From Micromonospora costi (GTDB taxonomy: Bacteria > Actinomycetota > Actinomycetes > Mycobacteriales > Micromonosporaceae): DNA of 64,000 bases. The DNA lies in the NCBI RefSeq assembly GCF_003626655.1, contig NZ_RBAN01000004.1:248001-312000 (forward strand), given 5' to 3'. A program made the position numbers and the translations under genes. This document shows, piece by piece, positions 58,447 to 64,000 of the stretch (within the stretch, counting starts at the first letter, position 1; each line of letters starts with the position of its first letter). The notes beneath the pieces were generated by a model, which did not search any database, was not told the DNA's origin, and saw only the letters and a list, made by a program, of their open reading frames with translations.

Positions 58447-59196
58447 TCAGCGCGGGGGTTGGTCCACCGGGCAGGCGTACGCGGTTCGGGCGCCGAGCGT
58501 CCAGCGGCGTACCTCCGCATTGCAGCGCCGGCACCTGTCGCGCTTGTAGACCCACCGCTCGTCCGGGGCGGTCGGATCGCTCACCACCTGCCCGGCGTCG
58601 CGGCCCAGCGCCAGGTACCGCACCGCGAGATCCCAGAGCCGCCGCGCCGGCTCGGGCCCGATCCCGCGCGTGTCCGGGTCGAGACCGGCGAGGAAGAGCA
58701 GTTCGGCGCGCCACGCGTTGCCGATCCCCGCCCAGACCGACTGGTCGAGCACCGCCGCCCCGACCGCGCCACCCGCCGCGGCCAGCCGGCGGACCGCGTC
58801 GGCGTCGTCGGCGTCGTCACGCAGCGGATCAGGACCGAGGGAGGCGCGCAGGGCGCGCTCGCCGTCGGGCGGTAGCGGTTCGCACCGGATCGGCGCGATC
58901 AGGTCGTACGCGGCCGCCGCGCCCGCGAGCCGCAGCCGCACCCCGGCGCGGGGCGGCACGGTCGGGTCGTCGTGGCGCAGGAACAGCCCGCGCATGCCGA
59001 GGTGCACGTGCAGGGCCGGGCTGTCGTCGAAGTGGTAGAGCAGATGCTTGCCGTACGCCTCGACGGCGCGCAGCGTCCGCCCGGCGTACGGGCCGGGGTC
59101 GAAGCGGCCCTGCGGGCTGGACAGGGCCGGGACGCTCCCGGCGAGCGCGGCGTGCTGCTCCCGCGCGTACCGGTGGATGAGGTGACCCTCGGGCAT
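58447..59196 (-). CDS. Fpg/Nei-family DNA glycosylase (Nei2-like)
   Basis: 249-residue base-excision repair enzyme. Starting at ATG 59196 gives MPEGHLIHRYA, with the catalytic N-terminal Pro and Glu of the family; longer frames upstream would bury it. Other motifs: EAYGKHLLYHF, LGMRGLF, LDQSVWAGIGNAWRAELLF (helix-two-turn-helix). The C-terminal zinc finger is C-R-R-C ... AYACPVDQ: the fourth ligand is Asp instead of Cys, which may weaken metal binding. Removes oxidised pyrimidines and nicks the strand by beta/delta-elimination. Confidence 0.9.
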   Translation of the reverse strand: MPEGHLIHRYAREQHAALAGSVPALSSPQGRFDPGPYAGRTLRAVEAYGKHLLYHFDDSPALHVHLGMRGLFLRHDDPTVPPRAGVRLRLAGAAAAYDLIAPIRCEPLPPDGERALRASLGPDPLRDDADDADAVRRLAAAGGAVGAAVLDQSVWAGIGNAWRAELLFLAGLDPDTRGIGPEPARRLWDLAVRYLALGRDAGQVVSDPTAPDERWVYKRDRCRRCNAEVRRWTLGARTAYACPVDQPPR

Positions 59197-59263
59197 GCCG
59201 GCGGGTACCCGGGGAAGATAAGGGGCGAACGTGCCCATCCGGCCCGCTCACACAGGAGGCGAC

Positions 59264-59533
59264 ATGACCGTCAACCCGGACGACCCGCTGCGCGAACCGC
59301 CCGAGGCCGACGCCATGGAGCAGGCGCAGCCGGTGGTGGACGACGCCGACCAGGACGTCACCCCGACCAGCCCGCCGATGGAGGCCACCGAGGCCGACGT
59401 GGCCGAGCAGGGCTCCCCGCCGGCCGGTGAGCAGGACGTGCTGACCTCCCTGCCCGAGGACGCCAACCCGGCGGACGCCCTCGAACAACGCGAGTCGATC
59501 ATCCCAGCCGACGAGGACCACCGCGACGGCTAA
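59264..59533 (+). CDS. Small acidic repeat protein, function unknown
   Basis: 89 residues, very acidic and probably disordered. Three degenerate copies of a PxEADxxEQ-type motif are visible: PPEADAMEQ, EATEADVAEQ and NPADALEQ, the last followed by RESIIPADEDH. ATG at 59264 with a strong AGGAGG 5 bases upstream argues for real translation. Similar EQ-repeat acidic proteins occur widely in actinomycetes without known role. Divergent to the Nei-like gene. Confidence 0.7.
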   Translation: MTVNPDDPLREPPEADAMEQAQPVVDDADQDVTPTSPPMEATEADVAEQGSPPAGEQDVLTSLPEDANPADALEQRESIIPADEDHRDG

Positions 59534-59596
59534 CCCCACCCTGTCCCCACCCCACCCCACCCCGCCCCTCCCCGCCCGCGCCCGTCCCCGCCCCGC

Positions 59597-59667
59597 CGAT
59601 CATGCAGTTGTGGTGCCCCACAAAGGCCGCGAGACAGGACCATTCGGGCGCCAGAACTGCATGATCG
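59597..59667. terminator. GATC-type hairpin, convergent terminator
   Basis: CGATCATGCAGTT (59597-59609) pairs perfectly with 59655-59667; after one mismatch 8 further pairs follow. It lies between the acidic protein gene and the convergent FadD-like gene and resembles the elements at 20048 and 58365. Confidence 0.7.
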
Positions 59668-59686
59668 ACGCCGGAGGGAGGCGGGG

Positions 59687-61231
59687 TCAGGCGGGCTCGG
59701 ACAGGGTTCGGCGTAGCTCTCGTTTGAGCACCTTGTGGCTGGGGCCGATGGGCAGCGCGTCGACGTACCGGATCTGGCGCGGGTACTTGTGTCGGCCGAG
59801 GTGCTCCCGCGCCCAGTCGATCAGCTCCTGCTCGGCCGGCGCGCCCGGCCCACCCGGGTCCGGCACCACCACCGCGCAGATCTCCTCGCCGTGCCGCGGG
59901 TCGGGCACGCCGATCACCGCGACCTGGCCGACCGCCGGGTGCCGGGCCAGCGCCTCCTCGACCTCCCGGGGGTAGACGTTGAAGCCACCCCGGATGATCA
60001 TGTCCTTCTTCCGGTCGACGATGGTGATGAACCCGTCGGCGTCCTTGCGGCCCAGGTCCCCGCTGCGGAACCAGCCGTCGACCAGCGCCTCGGCGGTGGC
60101 CTCGGGTCGCCCCAGATAGCCGGCGAAGACGTTGTGGCCGCGGATGACGATCTCGCCGAGTTCGCCGGTGGGCAGCAGTTCGATCCGGTCGTCGAGTTCG
60201 GCGCGGGCGATCTCCACCTCCACGCCCCAGACGGGGTGGCCGATGGTGCCGGCGCGGGTGCCGAAGTGCGGCTGGTTGGTGGTGGCCGTGGGTGAGGTCT
60301 CCGACAGGCCGTACCCCTCGAAGACGGTCGTGTCGAACGCCGCGTGGAACCGTTCCAGGACGGCCACCGGCAGCGACGCCCCGCCGGAGATGCACAGGCG
60401 CAGCCGGGGCAGCGCGTCCCGGCCCCGGGCCGCCTCCAGCAGGGCCACGTACATGGTGGGCACGCCGTGGAAGACGTTCACGTCCTCGCGCAGCATCAGG
60501 TCGATGGCCGCCGGCCCGGTGAACCGGCTCAGCAGCACGAGCGTCGCCCCGATGCGGAACGTGCCGTTCATCGCCACGGTCTGGCCGAAGCTGTGGAACA
60601 GCGGCAGGCAGCCGAGCACCACGTCGCTGCTGCGGGCGTCGTTGGCGTCGAAGACGTTGACGGTGGCGTTCATGACGAGGTTGAGGTGGGTCAGCAGCGC
60701 GCCCTTGGGTACGCCCGTGGTGCCGCTGGTGTAGAGCACCACGGCCGGGTCCTCGGCCGACCGGGTCAGGTACGACGGCAGCGGCGGCACCGACTCGCTC
60801 AGGTCCTCCAGGCGCGGCGCGATGGCGTCGGGCGCCGCCGGCCCGACGGTCACCAGCGGTACGCCGGCGGTGGCCGCGGCCGCGGCGCCCAGGGCGAGCT
60901 GCGAGGTGTGGCACACCAGCGCCTTGGCGCCGCTGTCGCGCAGCACGTGCGCGGCCTCGTCCGGGGTGAGCAGCAGGTGCACCGGCACCAGCACCGCGCC
61001 GGCCGCGAGGGCGCCGTAGTAGACGCGGGGGAAGTCGACGACGTTCGGCGCGAGCAGGGCCACCGGGTCGCCCGGGGCAATGCCCAGCTCACGCAGGCCG
61101 GCGGCGTAGCTGCGCGCCTCCAGCCACAGTTCGGCGTACGTCACCCGCGCCTCGCCGTCGACCACGGCCACGGTGTCGGCGTGCCGGCGGGCGGACTCGG
61201 CCAGCACCATGGCCAGCGACAGCGCGGTCAC
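59687..61231 (-). CDS. Acyl-CoA synthetase (AMP-forming, FadD-like)
   Basis: 514-residue adenylate-forming enzyme. Motifs: VLYTSGTTGVPKGALLTH (A3/A4), LPLFHSFGQT, EGYGLSETSP (A5), DGWFRSGDLGRKDADGF (A7), DRKKDMIIRGGFNVYPREVE (A8) and the catalytic Lys in SHKVLKREL (A10). It activates a carboxylic acid to its CoA thioester. GTG at 61231 overlaps the MaoC stop (GTGA). Last gene of a leftward acyl-CoA operon; chain preference cannot be read. Confidence 0.92.
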   Translation of the reverse strand: MTALSLAMVLAESARRHADTVAVVDGEARVTYAELWLEARSYAAGLRELGIAPGDPVALLAPNVVDFPRVYYGALAAGAVLVPVHLLLTPDEAAHVLRDSGAKALVCHTSQLALGAAAAATAGVPLVTVGPAAPDAIAPRLEDLSESVPPLPSYLTRSAEDPAVVLYTSGTTGVPKGALLTHLNLVMNATVNVFDANDARSSDVVLGCLPLFHSFGQTVAMNGTFRIGATLVLLSRFTGPAAIDLMLREDVNVFHGVPTMYVALLEAARGRDALPRLRLCISGGASLPVAVLERFHAAFDTTVFEGYGLSETSPTATTNQPHFGTRAGTIGHPVWGVEVEIARAELDDRIELLPTGELGEIVIRGHNVFAGYLGRPEATAEALVDGWFRSGDLGRKDADGFITIVDRKKDMIIRGGFNVYPREVEEALARHPAVGQVAVIGVPDPRHGEEICAVVVPDPGGPGAPAEQELIDWAREHLGRHKYPRQIRYVDALPIGPSHKVLKRELRRTLSEPA

Positions 61232-61692
61232 CGCGGCACCGCCCGGTAGAGGCGGCTGACCGTCTCGGCCACGCAGACCGGTTTGCCGCCCGCGTCGCTG
61301 TCCACGGTGACCGCGGTGACGACCTGCACCCCACCGTCCACCGGGGACACCTCGGCGATCGTGGCTCTGGCGCGTACGGCGCTTCCGACCCGCACCGGTG
61401 CGGGGAAGCGCACGCGGTTGAGCCCATAGTTGACGCCCATGCCCACCCCGTCGACCCGGTACAGCGCGCCGACCAGCGCCGGCAGCAGGGACAGGGTCAG
61501 GTAGCCGTGGGCGATCGTGCCGCCGAACGGGCCGGTCGCCGCCCGTACCGGGTCGACGTGGATCCACTGGTGGTCGTCGGTGGCGTCGGCGAACAGGTCC
61601 ACGCGCTTCTGCGCGATCCGGTGCCACGGGCCCGGGCCGAGCGTCTCGCCGGTCGCCGCGGCCAGCTCGTCGATGGAGGCGAACGTCCTCAT
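61228..61692 (-). CDS. MaoC-family enoyl-CoA hydratase/dehydratase
   Basis: 154-residue hot-dog-fold protein with the hydratase motif as DDHQWIHVDPVRAATGPFGGTIAHGYLTLSLLPAL (catalytic Asp/His region ~38-72) and NYGLNRVRFPAPVRVG. Hydrates trans-2-enoyl-CoA to (R)-3-hydroxyacyl-CoA. ATG overlaps the acyl-CoA dehydrogenase stop (ATGA). Confidence 0.92.
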   Translation of the reverse strand: MRTFASIDELAAATGETLGPGPWHRIAQKRVDLFADATDDHQWIHVDPVRAATGPFGGTIAHGYLTLSLLPALVGALYRVDGVGMGVNYGLNRVRFPAPVRVGSAVRARATIAEVSPVDGGVQVVTAVTVDSDAGGKPVCVAETVSRLYRAVPR

Positions 61693-62861
61693 GCCAGGTG
61701 CCCTCCCAGCTTCGTGTAGCCGCGCAGCAGGTCACGCGAGATGATGAGCCGCTGCATCTCGTCGGTGCCCTCGAAGATCCGGTAGAGCCGCACCTGCCGG
61801 TACCAGCGCTCGATGGGCAGCTCGCGGGTGTAGCCCATGCCGCCGTGGATCTGCATGACCCGGTCCACCACCCGGTTGACCATGCCGGCGCCGTAGAGCT
61901 TGGCCATCGACGAGGCGTGGCGCGGGTCCATGCCCTGGTCGACGGTCCACGCGGCGCGCAGGATGAGCCAGCGGGCCGCCTCCAGCTCCGTCTCCGAGTC
62001 GGCGATCATCCACTGGATCGCCTGGTTCTCCCCGATCGGGCGGCCGAACGTCTCGCGGGTGTTCGCGTACGCGATGGCCATGCCGAGCGCCCGCTCGGCG
62101 ATGCCCAAGGCGTGCGACGGGATGGTGTAGCGGCCCTTGCCGATCCACTCCATGCCGAGCGTGAAGCCCTGGCCCAGCTCGCCGAGGATGTTGCGCTCGG
62201 GCACCCGTACGTCGTCGAAGACCAGCGACGCCGGACCGCCCTCCCCCATCGTCTGGATGAACTCCGACCGCCAGCCCATCTCCCGGTCCACGAGGAAAGC
62301 GGTGGCCCCGCCGCGGCGGGCGCCCTTCTCCGGGTCGGTCACCGCGATGACGATCGCGAAGTCCGCCTCGTTGCCGCCGGTGATGAACGTCTTCTCGCCG
62401 TTGAGCACCCAGTCGCCGCCGTCGCGGCGGGCGCTGAGCTTGATGTTGGCCGCGTCGGACCCGGCGCCCGGTTCGGTGATGGCGAAGCAGCTGAACCGCT
62501 CGCCCTCGATGGTCGGCAGCAGGAACTCCCGCTTCTGCTCCTCGTTGCAGTAGAACAGGATGTTGTCGGCCTCGCCGCCGAAGCGGAACGGCACGAACGA
62601 GCGGCCGATCTCGGTCCAGATCAGCGACTGGGTGACGGCCGGCAGGTCCATGCCGCCGTACTCCTCGGGTGTGGCGAGGCCCCAGAAGCCGAACTTGCGC
62701 GCCTTGAGCTGGAGTTCGCGCAGCTCACCGCGCTCCAGGCCGGGCCGGTGCGCGCGTTCCCGCCGCAGCAGCTCCTGTTCCAGCGGCACGACCTCCCGGG
62801 TGATGAAGTCGCGGGCCGTGTCTCGGATGGCCCGCTGCTCGTCGGATAGCGCGAAGTCCAT
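61689..62861 (-). CDS. Acyl-CoA dehydrogenase
   Basis: 390-residue FAD enzyme: MDFALSDEQRAIRDTARDF, FAITEPGAGSDAANIK, GEKTFITGGNEADFAIV, the catalytic Glu region YRIFEGTDEMQRLIISRDLL near the C-terminus and QIHGGMGYTRELPIERWYR. ATG at 62861 with GGAGGAACC upstream; the frame extends 36 codons further but the alignment starts here. Introduces the 2,3-double bond of an acyl-CoA. Confidence 0.93.
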   Translation of the reverse strand: MDFALSDEQRAIRDTARDFITREVVPLEQELLRRERAHRPGLERGELRELQLKARKFGFWGLATPEEYGGMDLPAVTQSLIWTEIGRSFVPFRFGGEADNILFYCNEEQKREFLLPTIEGERFSCFAITEPGAGSDAANIKLSARRDGGDWVLNGEKTFITGGNEADFAIVIAVTDPEKGARRGGATAFLVDREMGWRSEFIQTMGEGGPASLVFDDVRVPERNILGELGQGFTLGMEWIGKGRYTIPSHALGIAERALGMAIAYANTRETFGRPIGENQAIQWMIADSETELEAARWLILRAAWTVDQGMDPRHASSMAKLYGAGMVNRVVDRVMQIHGGMGYTRELPIERWYRQVRLYRIFEGTDEMQRLIISRDLLRGYTKLGGHLA

Positions 62862-62895
62862 GGTTCCTCCGGGTGGTGGGTGGGGTACGCGTGCC

Positions 62896-63654
62896 TCAGC
62901 GGGCGCCGCCGTTGACGTACAGGGTCTGGCCGCTGACGTACGAGGCGTCGTCACTGGCCAGGAAGGCAATGACCGAGGCGATCTCGGCGGGTTGGGCGAC
63001 CCGGCGCAGTGGCGTGTGCTCGGCGACCATCCGCTGGTGCTCCTCGGGGGTGCTCCCGACGCGCTGGGCGGTGGCGGCGGTCATCGCGGTGGCCACGTAG
63101 CCCGGCGCGACGGCGTTGACCGTCACGTTGAACGGACCCAGCTCGATGGCGAGGGTGGCGGTGAGGCCCTGCACGCCCGCCTTCGCCGCCGCGTAGTTGA
63201 CCTGGCCGCGGTTGCCCAGCGCGGAGCGGCTGCTCAGGTTGACGATGCGCCCGTAGCGGGCGGCCACCATGTGCTGCTGCGCGGCCTGGCAGCAGAGGAA
63301 CATGCTTGTCAGGTTGGTGGTGAGCACCGCGTCCCAGCTCGCGAGCGGCATCTTGAACAGCAGGTCGTCGCGGGTGATGCCGGCGTTGTTGACGAGCACG
63401 TGCAGCCCGCCGTACGCCCCCACCACCTGCTCGGTCATGGCGGCGACCGCGTCGGCGTCGGTCACGTCGCAGCCGATGCCGACGGCCCGGCCGCCGTTCT
63501 TCCCGATCTCGTCGGCGACGGCCCGGCTGGCGTCGGCGTCGAGGTCGACCACGGCGACGGCCGCGCCCTCGGCGGCGAGCCGGTGCGCGGTGGCGGCGCC
63601 GATGCCCCGCGCGGCGCCGGTGACGACGGCGACCCGGTCGGCGAATCTGGTCAC
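62896..63654 (-). CDS. FabG-like SDR, 3-oxoacyl/3-hydroxyacyl-CoA dehydrogenase
   Basis: 252-residue classical SDR: VVTGAARGIGAATAHRL, LVNNAGITRDDLLFKM, NLSSRSALGNRGQVNYAAAKAGV with catalytic Ser, Tyr and Lys, and ASYVSGQTLYVNGGA at the end. Interconverts 3-hydroxyacyl and 3-ketoacyl thioesters, matching the (R)-product of MaoC. GTG start at 63654, 16 bases after the next dehydrogenase gene. Confidence 0.9.
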   Translation of the reverse strand: MTRFADRVAVVTGAARGIGAATAHRLAAEGAAVAVVDLDADASRAVADEIGKNGGRAVGIGCDVTDADAVAAMTEQVVGAYGGLHVLVNNAGITRDDLLFKMPLASWDAVLTTNLTSMFLCCQAAQQHMVAARYGRIVNLSSRSALGNRGQVNYAAAKAGVQGLTATLAIELGPFNVTVNAVAPGYVATAMTAATAQRVGSTPEEHQRMVAEHTPLRRVAQPAEIASVIAFLASDDASYVSGQTLYVNGGAR

Positions 63655-63670
63655 GGTTGCTCCCTGGAGG

Positions 63671-64000
63671 TCAGAACGCGTTCACGCCGGTGAGCGCGCG
63701 GCCGATGAGGAGGTGCTGGATCTGGCTGGTGCCCTCGTAGAGGGTGGCGACGCGGGCGTCGCGCAGGTACTTGCCGACCGGGTACTCGTCGATGTAGCCG
63801 TAGCCGCCGAACACCTGCACCGCGTTGTTGGCGGCGCGCACGGCGGCCTCGCTGGCGAAGAGCTTGGCCATGGACGCCTCGGTGGCGAACGGCTGGCCGC
63901 GGTCGATGAGGTCGGCCACCTGCCAGACGAGCAGCCGGGCCGCGGTGGTGTCCACCGCGATGGCGGCGAGCATCTGCTGCACGAGTTGGTGGCCGGCGAT
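63671..64000 (-). CDS. Acyl-CoA dehydrogenase, C-terminal part; 5' end outside the window
   Basis: 110 C-terminal residues: GHQLVQQMLAAIAVDTTAARLLVWQVADLI, MAKLFASEAAVRAANNAVQVFGGYGYIDEYPVGKYLRDARV and ATLYEGTSQIQHLLIGRAL (catalytic Glu region of the family). The frame is open to the right edge, so the gene starts beyond it. Head of the visible acyl-CoA operon. Confidence 0.9.
   Translation of the reverse strand: MAGHQLVQQMLAAIAVDTTAARLLVWQVADLIDRGQPFATEASMAKLFASEAAVRAANNAVQVFGGYGYIDEYPVGKYLRDARVATLYEGTSQIQHLLIGRALTGVNAF

Noticed and set aside
1..64000. CRISPR array, insertion sequence, integrase/att site, prophage, tRNA or rRNA
   Set aside because: No regularly spaced direct repeats, transposase or integrase motifs, CCA-ended cloverleaf or rRNA signature was seen.

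Overview
The window is about 64 kb of very GC-rich, densely packed DNA. Codon use has the third-position G/C bias of an actinomycete, GTG starts are frequent, and many genes are joined by ATGA or GTGA overlaps. Gene content (streptogrisin-like and subtilisin-like secreted proteases, sugar ABC systems without their own ATPase, ECF42/DGPF pair, hydroxamate-type siderophore genes) fits a Micromonosporaceae genome such as Micromonospora; that placement is inference from content and style. I saw no rRNA, tRNA, CRISPR, insertion sequence or phage gene. No gap between genes exceeds about 300 bases; the largest (10054-10324) holds a promoter region and a terminator.

Layout. 1-4149: right end of a siderophore locus (FecCD permease, ATPase, penicillin-acylase-family hydrolase, AlcB/MbtK-type acyltransferase). 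4178-10053: secreted protease, phosphoesterase, nucleosidase and a large subtilase, with strong hairpins at gene ends. 10325-20026: a divergent carbohydrate locus. To the left run SDR, GntR regulator, DgoD-type galactonate dehydratase, mutarotase-like protein and SMP-30 lactonase; to the right run a sugar-binding lipoprotein, two permeases and a GH36 alpha-galactosidase. Together they read as alpha-galactoside uptake feeding an oxidative (De Ley-Doudoroff) galactose route. 20101-26434: an Hsp70/beta-propeller membrane fusion, a DinB-like protein, a two-component system and an orphan membrane protein. 26484-31653: a Tat-exported GH2 enzyme with discoidin-like modules, with a divergent LacI regulator and a perfect palindromic operator between them.

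31756-39573: a cell-surface or glycoconjugate-like island (GT2, TIGR04282-type transferase, methyltransferase, NYN/OST-HTH protein; divergently a polytopic membrane protein; then an epimerase with a Cys/His insertion, divergent from a molybdopterin oxidoreductase and its partner). Its two divergent promoter regions share an identical 18-base direct-repeat motif, and a near-identical element also precedes the two-component system 13 kb away, which suggests one regulon. 39635-43785: NTF2-like protein, ECF sigma factor, royal-jelly-like beta-propeller protein, HD hydrolase and VOC protein.

43918-52180: the most interesting region, a divergent cluster of a RibD-C-type reductase, GTP cyclohydrolase II, flippase-like membrane protein, methyltransferase, GT4, a degenerate pterin-synthase homologue, an MDR dehydrogenase, CDP-alcohol phosphatidyltransferase and a membrane sulfatase-like enzyme. 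It looks like an uncharacterised pathway that turns a GTP-derived pterin or pyrimidine into a glycosylated or lipid-linked product. 52257-56381: MarR/MFS pair, a frameshifted isochorismatase-like gene, and a DGPF protein with its ECF42 sigma factor. 56422-59196: ABC-2 transporter with PadR regulator and a Nei/Fpg glycosylase. 59264-59533: a small acidic repeat protein. 59687-64000: an acyl-CoA metabolism operon (FadD, MaoC, two acyl-CoA dehydrogenases, FabG-like SDR) cut by the right edge.

Three long hairpins at gene ends (20048, 58365, 59597) share a GATC-(A/T)TG-NAGTT core and look like members of one dispersed element family used as terminators.
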